A stretch of DNA of 64,000 nt, from the NCBI RefSeq assembly GCF_022171985.1, contig NZ_JAJVHF010000001.1, positions 868,001-932,000 on the forward strand, read 5' to 3'. The notes under the pieces are model-generated. The model searched no databases, was not told the DNA's origin, and saw only the letters and a list, made by a program, of their open reading frames with translations. This document shows positions 8,781 to 18,131 of the stretch, piece by piece. Every line of letters starts with the position of its first letter. Within the stretch, counting starts at the first letter, position 1. The DNA is from Huaxiibacter chinensis. GTDB taxonomy: Bacteria; Pseudomonadota; Gammaproteobacteria; Enterobacterales; Enterobacteriaceae. The position numbers were made by a program, and so were the translations under genes.

Positions 8781-9997
8781 GCACGTTCTGCCGTCAGCTG
8801 TACAACGCTGATGGTCCGGGCATTGAACCCGGCTTCGCAATAGCCGAAGTAGTACAACCACATCCGACGAAAGCGCTCATCAAAGCCCAGCTTCTCAATA
8901 TCCTGCCAGGCGTGGATGAAACGCTGCCGCCAGTGCGCCAGCGTGCGGGCATAGTCCGGCCCCATATCAAACAGATTGCGTACCACGAAATCCGTGTGAC
9001 GGGTCATCAACTCGCTCATCGCGGTGATGCTGGGTAAAAAGCCGCCCGGAAAGATATAGCGCTGAATAAAATCGACGCTTTTGCTGTAGTCGCGATAACG
9101 TTGATCCTGAATGGTGATGGCCTGGATCACCATTTTGCCCCCCGGCCGCAGGCGCGCCTGACATGTCCGGAAGAAGGCAGGCAGATAGCGTTGCCCCACC
9201 GCCTCGATCATTTCGACCGACACCAGTTTGTCGTACTCGCCGGTCAGGTCGCGATAATCGCAGAGCAAGACCTCCACCCTGTCCTGCAAGCCCGCGCGCG
9301 CGATGCGCGCGGTCGTCCACTGAAACTGTTCCTGCGAGAGCGTCGTCGTGGTCACGCGGCAGCCGTAATGGCACGCGGCATATTCCGCCATCGCCCCCCA
9401 GCCCGTGCCGATTTCCAGCAGATGATCGCTGGAGGTTAACGCCAGTTGTTCGCACAGCCGCGCCATTTTCGCCTGCTGAGCCAGCGTCAACGCCTGCTCT
9501 TCGCTGGTAAAGAGTGCGCTGGAATAGAGCAACTCTTCGTCCAGAAAGTGGGCGTAAAAATCATTTCCCAAATCGTAATGCGCGGCGATGTTTTCCCGCG
9601 CCTGCTGGCGATGGTTGCGTCGGGTCCAGTGACGCAAGCGCTCAACGGGTTTACCCAGCAGGCGAAAACCGCTTTCCAGCCTGCCGAGAATCGTGCTGTT
9701 AAGGGCAAAAATTTGCAGAAGAGGCGTCAAGTGCTGCGTTTCCCACTCTCCGTCTATCCAGGTCTCAGCCACGGCAAGGCTGCCACCTGTCAGCATTCGC
9801 CAGTACACCTTCGGCGATAGGATATGGACGTCGGCGCGCAACGTCGCGGCATCATCGCCAAAATGATAGGTCTGGCCCCCTTCGCGCACCGTGAGCGAGC
9901 CTTCACGAATGCCGCTCAGCAGGCGGAAAAGTAACCATCGCGCGACACGGGCGTTGCGCGGAAAATCGGGTTCAAGCGCAAAGGCGGGATGGGTCAT
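8777..9997 (-). CDS. Cyclopropane-fatty-acyl-phospholipid synthase-like methyltransferase
   Basis: SAM-dependent enzyme of 406 residues, likely acting on unsaturated acyl chains of membrane phospholipids. The SAM site is visible as [16 protein letters not shown] (about residues 190-206), followed by the Cfa motifs [29 protein letters not shown] and [10 protein letters not shown]. It is a paralogue of Cfa rather than Cfa itself: it starts with a different N-terminal domain and sits in a co-regulated cluster with an FAD oxidoreductase and DUF1365. In Rhodobacter such proteins take part in methyl-branched or furan fatty-acid formation; the product here is inferred. Confidence 0.92.
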   Translation of the reverse strand: MTHPAFALEPDFPRNARVARWLLFRLLSGIREGSLTVREGGQTYHFGDDAATLRADVHILSPKVYWRMLTGGSLAVAETWIDGEWETQHLTPLLQIFALNSTILGRLESGFRLLGKPVERLRHWTRRNHRQQARENIAAHYDLGNDFYAHFLDEELLYSSALFTSEEQALTLAQQAKMARLCEQLALTSSDHLLEIGTGWGAMAEYAACHYGCRVTTTTLSQEQFQWTTARIARAGLQDRVEVLLCDYRDLTGEYDKLVSVEMIEAVGQRYLPAFFRTCQARLRPGGKMVIQAITIQDQRYRDYSKSVDFIQRYIFPGGFLPSITAMSELMTRHTDFVVRNLFDMGPDYARTLAHWRQRFIHAWQDIEKLGFDERFRRMWLYYFGYCEAGFNARTISVVQLTAERA

Positions 9998-10716
9998 GAT
10001 CGTTCACTCCTGCTAACGGGATGGGGATAGAGGGGCACGCGCTTGAGCCACAACCGCAGCGCCTGCCAGTAAATCGCGAAAAGGGTTTTAAGCGTCATAA
10101 AAGGGATGCGCATCAGCCGCGAGCGCAGGGTTGCCCGCGTCAACGGCTCGTACTTGAGCGTTAAGGTCGCATCAAAGACTTTGGCCGCCTGATGATTTTC
10201 TATGTGCATCCGGAGCGTTTTATCGGGCGCGTTAAAGCGCCAGTGATAGACCATGTCCATCGGATTAAACGGCGAAACGTGGAAGGCTTTTTCCAGCGGA
10301 TGCTGGGTCCGGGCGTCAACCGCATAGTAATGGCGTTCATTCCACGGCGTGTTTCGCACTTCGGTCAGTACCCAGCGCAGGGTATTGGCGCGGTCATAGC
10401 AGTAGTAAAAATTGACCGGATTGAAGTGGAAACCAAAGTACCTTAACTGCGTCAGGAGCATTACGCGGCCTTCGGGGCGTTCTCCGGTCAGGCTTTCCAG
10501 CTTTTTCAGTGCGTTCTCTTTCAGCGGCATCCCGAGCGGATAATCCGCATCGTGGAAAGCGGCAGCCGCGAAGCGATTTCGTCGTATTCCAACGCCCGCC
10601 AGAAGAGGCAGTTCGTCCAGATCCAGCCAGGCCATAAAGACGTTATAACGAAACTGGTGCGTTTTCGGCTGGAGGCGACGATGGCGTAACACGCCATAAT
10701 AGAGGCAGCTGTTCAT
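9994..10716 (-). CDS. DUF1365 family protein
   Basis: 240 residues, conserved partner of Cfa-like enzymes. Recognisable blocks are [20 protein letters not shown] at the start, [20 protein letters not shown] in the centre and [18 protein letters not shown] near the end. The ATG at 10716 comes one base after the stop of the oxidoreductase gene; a longer start eight codons upstream overlaps that gene. It ends in a four-base overlap with the methyltransferase. Its biochemical role is not established; the constant pairing suggests a step in acyl-chain modification. Confidence 0.9.
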   Translation of the reverse strand: MNSCLYYGVLRHRRLQPKTHQFRYNVFMAWLDLDELPLLAGVGIRRNRFAAAAFHDADYPLGMPLKENALKKLESLTGERPEGRVMLLTQLRYFGFHFNPVNFYYCYDRANTLRWVLTEVRNTPWNERHYYAVDARTQHPLEKAFHVSPFNPMDMVYHWRFNAPDKTLRMHIENHQAAKVFDATLTLKYEPLTRATLRSRLMRIPFMTLKTLFAIYWQALRLWLKRVPLYPHPVSRSERS

Positions 10717-10717
10717 C

Positions 10718-11974
10718 TTAGCGCGCCTCTCCGCCAGCAATCCCTTTCACCACATCCAGCGCGCTACGCACGCCATCCTCGTGAAAACCGTTGTACCAGT
10801 ACGCCCCGCAGAACCAGCTGCGGTGCAGGCCGTTAATCTCCTCGCGTCGCGCCTGCGCTTGCCAGCTTTCAGGGTTGAAACGCGGGTGCTCATACACAAA
10901 CCGTTTCCAGACGTGTTGCTCATCGATTGCTGCATCCGGATTCAGGGTGACGCAGAATAACGGGCTGCCTGCCGGTAAACCCTGCAGAATATTCATGTTG
11001 TAGGTGACACAGGCGCTGGCTTGCTCCTGCCCGCTGAGGCGATAGTTCCAGCTCGCCCAGGCGCGTTCGCGCGTCGGCAACCAGCGACGATCGCTGTGTA
11101 AGACCACCTCATTGCGCTGCCAGCCAATGCCGCCCAGCACCTCACGCTCGGCAGACGTTGGCGCGTCCAGCATTGCCAGGGCCTGCGCCGAATGACAGGC
11201 GAAGATCACCTGGTCAAACGCATGTTCCGCTGCGTCGAGGTGAATACGGACCCCGCTGGCATCACGTGAGACCTGCTTAACCGGGGCATTCAGATGTACC
11301 GTCAGACGATCGCTTAGCTGCTCAAGCATGGCGCGGATGTACTGCCGCGAACCGCCGGGTACCACGTACCATTGCGGGCGATGCGTTATATCCAGCAGTC
11401 CATGATGCTCAAAGAAGCTTAAAAACAGCGGAAGAGGAAAACGGCGCATCTCCTGCAATGACGATGACCAGATCGCGGCTCCCATCGGTAAAATGTAATG
11501 ACGGGCAAAAAAGGCGCTGAAGTTGTGCTGCTCAAGAAAGGTCTGCAGCGTCGCAAGGTGATCGACGTTGTTGAGTGACGCTTTAGCCAGCCGGTTGAAA
11601 CGGACGATCTCCCGCAGCAGCCCCCAGAACGCGGGATTCAGCAGGTTGCGACGCTGGGCGAACAGCGTGGTGAGCGTGTGACCATTGTACTCCAGGCCAC
11701 TTTGCGGATTATGCACCGAGAAACTCATCTGCGTTTTTTGCCCGTGGATCCCCAGCTCGCTCAGCAGGCCGATAAAACGTGGGTAGGTGCGGTCGTTGTA
11801 GACGATGAACCCGGTATCAATGGCATAATTCCCCTGCGGCGTGGCGACATCCACCGTGGCGGTATGTCCCCCGAGGGTCGGCTCCGCCTCAAAAAGGGTG
11901 ACCTGATGGTGTCCGGCGAGGCGCCAGGCACAGGTTAATCCGGCAATGCCGCTGCCAATAATCGCAATTTTCAT
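10718..11974 (-). CDS. FAD-dependent amine-oxidase-type oxidoreductase
   Basis: 418 residues of the flavin amine oxidase/desaturase superfamily. The N-terminal FAD site is canonical ([20 protein letters not shown]), followed by [16 protein letters not shown], the second flavin motif pattern. The C-terminus carries [20 protein letters not shown], the third FAD contact. It is related to the oxidoreductases that flank DUF1365/Cfa genes. A likely role is oxidation or desaturation of a fatty acyl intermediate, by inference from context. Overlaps the SDR gene by four bases. Confidence 0.92.
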   Translation of the reverse strand: MKIAIIGSGIAGLTCAWRLAGHHQVTLFEAEPTLGGHTATVDVATPQGNYAIDTGFIVYNDRTYPRFIGLLSELGIHGQKTQMSFSVHNPQSGLEYNGHTLTTLFAQRRNLLNPAFWGLLREIVRFNRLAKASLNNVDHLATLQTFLEQHNFSAFFARHYILPMGAAIWSSSLQEMRRFPLPLFLSFFEHHGLLDITHRPQWYVVPGGSRQYIRAMLEQLSDRLTVHLNAPVKQVSRDASGVRIHLDAAEHAFDQVIFACHSAQALAMLDAPTSAEREVLGGIGWQRNEVVLHSDRRWLPTRERAWASWNYRLSGQEQASACVTYNMNILQGLPAGSPLFCVTLNPDAAIDEQHVWKRFVYEHPRFNPESWQAQARREEINGLHRSWFCGAYWYNGFHEDGVRSALDVVKGIAGGEAR

Positions 11975-12690
11975 GGGCGCACCATTCTGCGCAGCAATAC
12001 GCGTTGAATAAATTCAGGCATGCCGGCCAGCAAACGCAGCAGCACGCTAAAGCCTGTCGGGAAAGCGATATGATTTTTTCCCTTTGCCAGCCCCTGACGA
12101 ATCGCCCTGACGGCGTGATCCACACTGACCTGCCCCGGCATCGGGAAATCGTTTTTACGCGTAAGCGGGGTATCAACAAACCCAGGTGAAACCACGGTGA
12201 CGGCAATGCCTTTCGGCTCCCAGTCCAGTCGCAGGGTATTGGCAAACCAGGTTAATGCGGCTTTCGACGCGCCGTAGGCTTCCGCCCGTGGGAAGTGCAG
12301 CCAGTGCGCCATCGAGCTCACCAGTACCACCCGACTACCGGACATCAGCTGTGCCTGAAGCGCCGCCAGACAATTAACGGGGCCAAGGACGTTGGTCGCC
12401 ATGACCCGCTCGACCAGCTCAGCGTCTATCACACCGCGATCGAGATATTCACAGGTGCCCGCGCAGAGAATCACCAGCTCTGGGTGGCAGTCCTGTAGCG
12501 CCAGGCGACAGGCGTCCCTGTCTGTCATATCGAACGCGCGCACTGAAATGTGGGGGCTGTACTGACGCAGGGTTTCCAGACGTTGCGGATCCCGACCGCA
12601 GGCAATTACCTTGCAGCCGTCGTCAGCCCAGGCTTTTGCCAGGCCAGCGCCAATGCCGGAACTCGCGCCGGTGATGAGGACAGTCATCAT
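11971..12690 (-). CDS. Short-chain dehydrogenase/reductase
   Basis: NAD(P)-dependent oxidoreductase of 239 residues. The cofactor motif TGASSGIGAGLAKAW is at residues 7-21 and the catalytic YGASK at about 138-142, with the preceding Ser in VVLVSSMAHW. The C-terminal tail (LLRLLAGMPEFIQRVLLRRM) is amphipathic and may touch the membrane. Overlaps its neighbours on both sides by four bases, so it belongs to the same transcript. Substrate unknown; a carbonyl intermediate of lipid modification is plausible. Confidence 0.92.
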   Translation of the reverse strand: MMTVLITGASSGIGAGLAKAWADDGCKVIACGRDPQRLETLRQYSPHISVRAFDMTDRDACRLALQDCHPELVILCAGTCEYLDRGVIDAELVERVMATNVLGPVNCLAALQAQLMSGSRVVLVSSMAHWLHFPRAEAYGASKAALTWFANTLRLDWEPKGIAVTVVSPGFVDTPLTRKNDFPMPGQVSVDHAVRAIRQGLAKGKNHIAFPTGFSVLLRLLAGMPEFIQRVLLRRMVRP

Positions 12691-13121
12691 GAGCGCACCC
12701 GCCTTTTCACACCGCGCACCGCCCAGCCCAACAGCGGAAGATGTTCATAGATCATCTCACCAGCATCGTAGTAATCGCGCTGGCGAATGATGGTGTCGCC
12801 CGCAATCTCTGCCGAGGAACAGCCGGGAAGAGTCAGGATTTCACCTGCCGCAATACGCGGATGCGACCAGTGCATGGTCCAGGTCACCACAAATCGCCGG
12901 TCGTCATACAGCGGCGGATCGATAGTAAAGCGGCAGCTCTCGACGTTGGTCAGCAGATGAGTGAAATAGCGCTGAATGGCGAATAACCCCTGATGCTCGC
13001 CAAAGGGATCGCGCAGCGTGGCATTCACGTCGTAGAGCGCGGCAAGCGCCGAGGGGGGCTGGTTATCCAGACCGGTATAGTAATCAACAAATCTGTCGAT
13101 AACGGATTGCATTGCGCTCAT
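12687..13121 (-). CDS. SnoaL/NTF2-like fold protein, first gene of the lipid-modification cluster
   Basis: 144 residues with an NTF2-like cone fold pattern: VIDRFVDYYTGLDN, LAALYDVNATLRDPFGEHQG, FVVTWTMHWSHPRI, IIRQRDYYDAGEMIYEHLP. Members are isomerases, hydrolases or ligand-binding proteins; activity is not predictable. The start at 13121 (MSAMQSV) has an AGGA ribosome site; a longer TTG start at 13145 lacks one. It opens the eight-gene operon and lies just downstream of the palindrome at 13167-13200. Confidence 0.88.
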   Translation of the reverse strand: MSAMQSVIDRFVDYYTGLDNQPPSALAALYDVNATLRDPFGEHQGLFAIQRYFTHLLTNVESCRFTIDPPLYDDRRFVVTWTMHWSHPRIAAGEILTLPGCSSAEIAGDTIIRQRDYYDAGEMIYEHLPLLGWAVRGVKRRVRS

Positions 13122-13166
13122 AAATCCTACCCTGAATCTGAACAACGTGGTGAAGCGGTATAATTA

Positions 13167-13200
13167 AAACTTACACAATTAATATTATTTGTCCAAGTTT
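13167..13200 (-). promoter_or_regulatory. 34-bp palindromic operator with MlrA-box architecture
   Basis: Inverted repeat with 14 of 17 base pairs matched. The half-sites AACTTACACA (13168-13177) and TGTCCAAGTT (13190-13199) are separated by exactly 12 bp. From memory, the E. coli MlrA box is AAAATTGTACA-N12-TGTACAATTTT; the half-site AACTTGGACA matches it at 8 of 10 positions with the same spacer. It lies between the MlrA-like regulator gene and the operon it precedes, about 46-79 bp upstream of the first start codon. Direct control by the adjacent MerR protein is inference. Confidence 0.7.
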
Positions 13201-13336
13201 AGAATGAAATATTTTTATAAGCCGTTCAAATTCAATTGGTTAGTTTAGCTACGGGAAAGTGGTTTTTGAGGCAAAAAGAAGTGTGCACCACCGTTATGGT
13301 GGCGCAACTGAAAGGGTGTGATGAGGAAAGGCGATG

Positions 13337-14065
13337 CTACAGTGGAATGATATCCAGAGAAGTGACCTGCTGCTGCCAGAGAGCAAGTTGTTTTTTACGG
13401 GCGGCGCTGACCTTGCCGCTGGTGACCAGCAGCCATTTACGGTCAGGGAAGATTTCAGGCGCCAGCGCGACTGGCGACGCGGGAAGCACATCAATACGGT
13501 GCCCCTGCCCCGTGCGACAGAGCGCTTCAAGCCAGATTTCGCAGGGATCGGTAAGATGCCAGCCGGTAATCAGGTAGTTATCCCCTGGCGCACGCCTGTC
13601 CCCTTCAAGGCAAAACGAGGTGTAGGAGATGATAATGCCGTCGAGAATTTCACGCAGGGTGAGCATGGCCGGCACGTTGGCGGAGACTTTGCTGCGCAGC
13701 GGCCGTAACACCTTAGTGACCAGTTCCGGGCGCGGGTATTCGCGACCCGCGTCGTAAATCAGCTGACGCAGAGCTTCAATTTTGCCCTCGTTCAGCCGTT
13801 GCAACATTTTTTCTTGCAGGGTCAGCCAGTTATCCGTCAGACGCACGCCAGGGCGAGCCAGCAGGGGTTTGACCTGGCTAATGGGAACCCCTTTTTTAAC
13901 CCAGTCGAGGATTTTCAGCGCCTGCTGAATATCATCGTCGTTGTAAAGGCGATGTCCACCATCCGTTCGCTGTGGCTTCAGAAGCCCGTATCGACGCTGC
14001 CAGGCCCTGAGCGTGGTGGCGGTTATTCCGCATAGCCGGGCAAATTCACCGATGGAGTAAGACAT
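13337..14065 (-). CDS. MerR family regulator, MlrA-like
   Basis: Transcription regulator of 242 residues. The N-terminal MerR winged helix (YSIGEFARLCGITATTLRAW, then QRRYGLLKPQRTDGGHRLYN) is very close to E. coli MlrA. The C-terminal 160 residues follow the MlrA layout (LREILDGIIISYTSFCLEGD, then WLEALCRTGQGHRIDVLPAS) and resemble a B12-binding-type fold, without an obvious DxHxxG cobalamin signature. It is probably a paralogue, not mlrA itself, since it is linked to the lipid-modification cluster, as LitR-type MerR proteins are in Pseudomonas and Vibrio. It is transcribed in the same direction as that cluster. Confidence 0.9.
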   Translation of the reverse strand: MSYSIGEFARLCGITATTLRAWQRRYGLLKPQRTDGGHRLYNDDDIQQALKILDWVKKGVPISQVKPLLARPGVRLTDNWLTLQEKMLQRLNEGKIEALRQLIYDAGREYPRPELVTKVLRPLRSKVSANVPAMLTLREILDGIIISYTSFCLEGDRRAPGDNYLITGWHLTDPCEIWLEALCRTGQGHRIDVLPASPVALAPEIFPDRKWLLVTSGKVSAARKKQLALWQQQVTSLDIIPL

Positions 14066-14191
14066 TCAAGTACACCTGATAGAAAAGATTACACTCAATA
14101 TACTACGAATATCGTCAGGCGTGAGGGCCAAGGGTGACGCCCAATTATTATCAGGCTTCGTTTCACACGTTCTTTTCATCAGCGAGCGTGC

Positions 14192-14536
14192 TCAGCCCCC
14201 TAAAACGGGACTGACGAAGTAGAGCGCCACCATAACGCCGATATTCACCATCACACTGGCAATGAAATACGTTTTAAACGGCTGCTTCTGCGTTTTATGG
14301 CGAAAGAGTTGCTGCCCTGTCAGCGCGCCCGGCCATCCGCCAATCGTACCAAAGATCAGCAACGTGGCTTCTGGTATCCGATACCAGGCCTTGCGCGCCG
14401 CTATTTTGTCGAGACCGTAAATCAGCAGCGTCAGCACGTTGACGAGCAGAAACCACATCAACACAGGATACGGGGTGAAAACACTTCCGACCGTCGCAAA
14501 GGCCAGGAGTAAATAACAAAAGCGATTGAGATTCAT
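14192..14536 (-). CDS. DUF1294 family small membrane protein
   Basis: 114 residues with transmembrane segments at both ends (FCYLLLAFATVGSVFT; VLMWFLLVNVLTLLIYGLDK; YFIASVMVNIGVMVALYFV). The DUF1294 signature is IYGLDKIAARKAWYRIPEAT followed by IGGWPGALTGQQLFRHKTQK. The start at 14536 (MNLNRF) fits the family; an upstream TTG at 14602, almost touching the preceding gene's stop, would add 22 residues. Function unknown. Confidence 0.85.
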   Translation of the reverse strand: MNLNRFCYLLLAFATVGSVFTPYPVLMWFLLVNVLTLLIYGLDKIAARKAWYRIPEATLLIFGTIGGWPGALTGQQLFRHKTQKQPFKTYFIASVMVNIGVMVALYFVSPVLGG

Positions 14537-14605
14537 CGGATTAACCGCGGCATTTCTGCGTGTGCTTGTGTCCGGGGAAGTTTGACCATTTTTCCAGTTC
14601 AATCC

Positions 14606-15352
14606 TTATCGGCAAAAGTCGGATAAGGCTCCCGCGAGTGCGTGAGGGTTTTCCCACGACATTGAATGCCCACAGCCCGGCAGGATACATGTGGAGATTT
14701 CCGATGTAGAAAGATGCGTAAAGTCCTCGTCTGGCAAAGAGAATTCCCCGAAGATAAGCTGCTTTTTAACGGATAAGTGAACAAAACGTTCGAGCCAGTT
14801 ATTGCCTTTTATCAGGCTGGCAGCACCACGCCACAATGCCCAGGGCGCGTCAACTGCGAGGCTACCCGCCCACGGACTCGTTTCTTCCTCTACCATGTGC
14901 TGCCAGGCAGTGTGAATAAACGCCTCTTCAGGAAAGCTAACAATCTTTTTGCTGAAGAAACCGCCTCCGGGATGAAAGTTAGGCTCGGACACAACCAGCC
15001 CTGAAAGACGTTCTTGCACAATTTCCGCCGCTTCAATGCTGATGCTGCCACCCATACTGTGCCCGTACAAAAAGAACGCAGAAAAGTCGAGATGATCCAC
15101 CAACTCCGCCACCACTTTTGCCTGGTCGGAAATGGAATAACTGTAATCCTGTGGTTTTTGACTGTATCCGCATCCCGGCAAATCGATCAGTATGGCGTTT
15201 CTGCCGCCAAAAGCTGAATCTGTCACCACCCGGGGATATTCGTAAGAAGAAGCACACCCTAATCCATGAACAAATACCAGCGGCGTGCCCTTTCCCGGCA
15301 ACGCCTGCCAACGAACAAGGCAACCCGCTACCGATGAGAAAAAAGCGTTCAT
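14606..15352 (-). CDS. Alpha/beta hydrolase
   Basis: 248-residue hydrolase of unknown substrate. The oxyanion region VFVHGLGC lies near residue 30, and the nucleophile elbow is FLYGHSMGGSISIE with Ser in GHSMG. The acid is probably in the segment before the final strand, and the catalytic His is in ILPGCGHSMSWENPHA. The start at 15352 has AAGGTG upstream and yields MNAFFSSVAG; the longer frame would extend into the divergent remnant at 15385-15504. The DUF1294 gene lies directly downstream and may be co-transcribed. Confidence 0.88.
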   Translation of the reverse strand: MNAFFSSVAGCLVRWQALPGKGTPLVFVHGLGCASSYEYPRVVTDSAFGGRNAILIDLPGCGYSQKPQDYSYSISDQAKVVAELVDHLDFSAFFLYGHSMGGSISIEAAEIVQERLSGLVVSEPNFHPGGGFFSKKIVSFPEEAFIHTAWQHMVEEETSPWAGSLAVDAPWALWRGAASLIKGNNWLERFVHLSVKKQLIFGEFSLPDEDFTHLSTSEISTCILPGCGHSMSWENPHALAGALSDFCR

Positions 15353-15384
15353 TTGTATTGCACCTTTTAGCAAATGTCGAATGA

Positions 15385-15504
15385 GCAAGAGCGTTAATCG
15401 CGCAGTATTTTGGCACATTCACCGCGCTGTACGGTACTTCTGTATTCTGTCTGGCCGCGGTTGGCGTCCTGTTTTGTTTGAATAAAACGAGCAGAGCACA
15501 CTAA
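15385..15504 (+). pseudogene. C-terminal remnant of a membrane transporter
   Basis: After a stop codon at 15382, about 39 codons read ARALIAQYFGTFTALYGTSV, then a hydrophobic stretch FCLAAVGVLFCLNK, then TSRAH and a stop. The pattern is that of the last transmembrane helix and tail of an MFS-type transporter. No start or upstream part exists, because the region is occupied by the divergent hydrolase. A perfect terminator follows 25 bp later, which would fit a gene end. Low-level evidence from reading the frame only. Confidence 0.45.
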
Positions 15505-15528
15505 AACGCACCACGCAGGTACATTTTC

Positions 15529-15566
15529 ACAGGCAGGGAGCCCCTTGCTCCCTGCCTGTTTATTGT
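15529..15566 (+). terminator. Strong Rho-independent terminator with no intact gene before it
   Basis: Perfect 13-bp stem ACAGGCAGGGAGC / GCTCCCTGCCTGT with loop CCCTT (15529-15559), followed by TTATTGTCTTT on the plus strand. The nearest plus-strand coding sequence upstream is the transporter remnant, so the terminator is probably inherited from the lost gene. A small RNA ending here is an alternative. Confidence 0.8.
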
Positions 15567-15915
15567 CTTTGCGAAAACGATAGCATGGCACTCTCCACGG
15601 CCCCGGGTGAATGGGATATTTCGCAGCTTGTGCGCGTTGAATAACGGACTGTAAAAAAAAATGGGTTTTAAGCAAATATGAGCCGCAGGAACTCCGCTCG
15701 CGTGAAAAAGTTAACGTCCACGACCAGACAGGCGTAAAGGGGCGTTTATCGAGATGAACAGGTTGAACGACAGAGGCAGTGAAATCGTAGACACCGAGCC
15801 CGTCGATCTTTCACATGGCTAAAATAAGTGTTCACTGTGTGCCAGTGAACCTGTTTTTACCAGACTATCCGGTTTTCAGTGTGCGATCGCAGCCATTAGC
15901 ATGCCGCCAAAGGGC
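15567..15915. other. Intergenic stretch, no gene supported
   Basis: About 350 bp without a convincing reading frame, RNA structure or promoter. The poly-A run at about 15652-15661 is the only notable composition. Confidence 0.5.
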
Positions 15916-16308
15916 TTACAGCGCCTTTCTTTCAGAATTGTTAATTTCCACTGTGTAATAACTTTCAGGCGAGTAGTTTTTCAGTCCAAAGGGACAGAGT
16001 TTAAACTGACACGGCAAGGTATGATCGCAACGCTGACGGGTTTCGCGACGGTTACCCGGGCACTCATTTTTCATCCTGAAACCGAGCCAACGCACTGAGG
16101 AATAAGGCATTGCGTGAGCCACCCATACCCTTCTTCGACGGTTATCAATCAATATTCCCTTTTCCGTCATCGTTACGACTTCCCCGGTGCGCACGTAGTA
16201 ATCTCCTTTGAACCAGAGGATATAATTCAGCCCATACGATGTTTCTACTTTTCCAAAAATCGTGCCTGTCTCCGGGCTTGCCACCGTTTCAACGATTTTC
16301 CACTCCAT
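15916..16308 (-). CDS. Hypothetical cysteine-containing protein
   Basis: 130 residues, family not recognised. The start MEWKIVETV at 16308 has GAGGGG six bases upstream; the open frame continues upstream to a TTG at 16425 but without a ribosome site. The protein begins with a beta-rich domain (GTIFGKVETSYGLNYILWF, then YYVRTGEVVTMTEKGILI) and ends in a basic segment with four Cys (ECPGNRRETRQRCDHTLPCQ, then FKLC) that could bind zinc. Coding status is judged from the ribosome site and sensible composition only. Confidence 0.55.
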   Translation of the reverse strand: MEWKIVETVASPETGTIFGKVETSYGLNYILWFKGDYYVRTGEVVTMTEKGILIDNRRRRVWVAHAMPYSSVRWLGFRMKNECPGNRRETRQRCDHTLPCQFKLCPFGLKNYSPESYYTVEINNSERKAL

Positions 16309-16615
16309 AAACCCCTCTTTAAACGTGTTCGCGCCATCATGCTCTGCATTCCATCGAGCATGCTCCAGCTTGTAAGTAATTTCGTGCTGAAAAATAAGCG
16401 TAGACGCAGCAACGGGGTTATTCAAACAACCTTACAAAGAAAATGGAAATCTTTACAATTCCCATTTCCGTTAAGTTCTCTGATATGTGCTGCATTCGTA
16501 GCCAGTGGGCGAAAATCGGACCATCAACCCTGGGGAAAGCAATACTGTCCGTGAGTGTCCGGTTCATGCTACAACCCGTATCAGATTGTGAATTGACACT
16601 TAAGAAGGGCAACTC
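16309..16615. other. Divergent intergenic region
   Basis: About 300 bp between the hypothetical gene and the ASCH gene. It should hold both promoters, but I see no clear sigma-70 pair or operator. Confidence 0.4.
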
Positions 16616-17026
16616 ATGGCTGCGGTTGATGAATTAAAAGCGAAGTATCCTGGCGCAAATGCCTGGCAGGTGGGTGACAGTCCGGCACTGGCCAACGAGC
16701 TTGCGAACCTGATTAAAAAAGGGATCAAAACGGCCTCCTGCGGATCTTTTACCTCTTATCAGCAGGAGGAGACTGCCCCGAAGGTTGGCAGCTATAACAT
16801 CATCCTTAATGGACAGAACGTTCCTGTCTGCGTCATCAGGCTGCTTTCTATGCAGCTGGTGCGTTTTTGTGATGTTACTGAGGCGTTTGCCCGCAAAGAA
16901 GGCGAAGGTGATTTAAGCCTTGAATACTGGCAGAAAGAACATCGGCGGTTCTTTATGCGCGAAGGGCATTTTTCTGAGGACATGGAGCTGATCGCAGAAG
17001 AATTTGTCGTGGTAGACGTGCTGTAA
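16616..17026 (+). CDS. ASCH domain protein
   Basis: 136 residues. The ASCH fold, related to PUA RNA-binding domains, is seen in the stretch from WQVGDSPALANELANLIKKG through KTASCGSF to a second block NVPVCVIRLLSMQLVRFCDV and the end block FAREEG-like plus LSLEYWQKEHRRFF. Relatives bind RNA or modified nucleotides; YqfB of this fold is an amidohydrolase for acetylcytidine. ATG at 16616 with AAGAAGGG upstream. No operon partner. Confidence 0.88.
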   Translation: MAAVDELKAKYPGANAWQVGDSPALANELANLIKKGIKTASCGSFTSYQQEETAPKVGSYNIILNGQNVPVCVIRLLSMQLVRFCDVTEAFARKEGEGDLSLEYWQKEHRRFFMREGHFSEDMELIAEEFVVVDVL

Positions 17027-17248
17027 TTCGACGCACAGGGTCTGCCCTGCTTGTATAACACTGTCTGCACCCTGCAGGGTGCGGACATTCATCATTTCCT
17101 GCCCCCCCTCCGACCAGGAATATGGCTTAATCTGCTGCCCTGCCCCCCCCACCCACTATACTGACCAGTGTAGGTGTCGTTTCCACAGGAGAAGACGCAC
17201 GATTTATTCCCTGACTTAAACCCTAGCCATGACCATCAGGAGAGCAAT

Positions 17249-17836
17249 ATGCAAAAGCGTGAAACCTTGAAAGGGCTGCTGGTTGCATCAGCAGTCGCAG
17301 CAATGTTCAGCACTGTCGGTGTACATGCCCAGACCACAAGCGCCGCGCAGAGCGACGCCACAGCCCAGACCAGCTCCACCGGCTCGATGGCAAAGCTCAA
17401 TGCCGGCGATGAAAAAGCATTGAAGGATATGGCGCAGGCCAATATCAATGAAGTTGCCGCCGCTAAAATCGCGCTGAGCAAAGCCCAGAGCAGCGACGTC
17501 AAAGCCTTCGCGCAGAAGATGGTCGATGACCACGGGGCTGCCCTGACCAAAGTGCAGACGGTCGCCAAAGATAAGGGCGTCACGTTGCCGACAGAGCCTG
17601 ATGCAAGCCATAAGGCGATGGCCGAGAAGCTGGAAAAAGAGAGCGGCGACGCATTTGACAAAATGTATATGGAAAACGCCGGGACAAAAGACCACAAGAA
17701 GGTGTTGTCGAAACTGGAGAGCGACGCCAAAAATATTAAAGACCCGGACGTGAAGGCCCTGGCCGACGCACATACGCCGGTCGTTGAGCAGCATCTGAAG
17801 TCTGCCGAGCAGATTAAGTTGCCAGCCGATAAATAA
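17249..17836 (+). CDS. DUF4142 family periplasmic protein
   Basis: 195 residues, exported: signal peptide TLKGLLVASAVAAMFSTVGV ending at HAQ. The mature part is a helical DUF4142 (ferritin-like) domain: LKDMAQANINEVAAAKIALS, then VKAFAQKMVDDHGAALTKVQ, and LADAHTPVVEQHLKSAEQI at the end. Start 17249 has AGGAGA at 17238-17243; the longer open frame from 17174 lacks a signal at its start. Proteins of this kind are often stress-induced; function unknown. Confidence 0.9.
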   Translation: MQKRETLKGLLVASAVAAMFSTVGVHAQTTSAAQSDATAQTSSTGSMAKLNAGDEKALKDMAQANINEVAAAKIALSKAQSSDVKAFAQKMVDDHGAALTKVQTVAKDKGVTLPTEPDASHKAMAEKLEKESGDAFDKMYMENAGTKDHKKVLSKLESDAKNIKDPDVKALADAHTPVVEQHLKSAEQIKLPADK

Positions 17837-18131
17837 CAGGTTTTACCGTGGACGCAGGATGCTGCGTCCTTTTTAACCGCCAGGCATGGCATGCGTTGCG
17901 AAGGAGCGCTTCTGGCGACGGCCAGCCCTGTTATCTGCGCGGTCCTGGCGACTTCCCGCCCCCTCCCCCGCTTCAGCCATAACAGCCCGTGAACGATGTG
18001 ATTAAGACGTCCTGAACTGGCTGAATGATCAAATGCCCACCTTAAAGCGCGATATCCATCACATTATGCCAGGATTTAAAGACTTCATCACAACGTGACG
18101 ACAACACGGCCTGCTGCGCCAGACAAAAGGG
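17837..18131. other. Intergenic stretch before the GH15 gene
   Basis: About 295 bp. I see no gene, and no convincing terminator or promoter. Confidence 0.4.
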
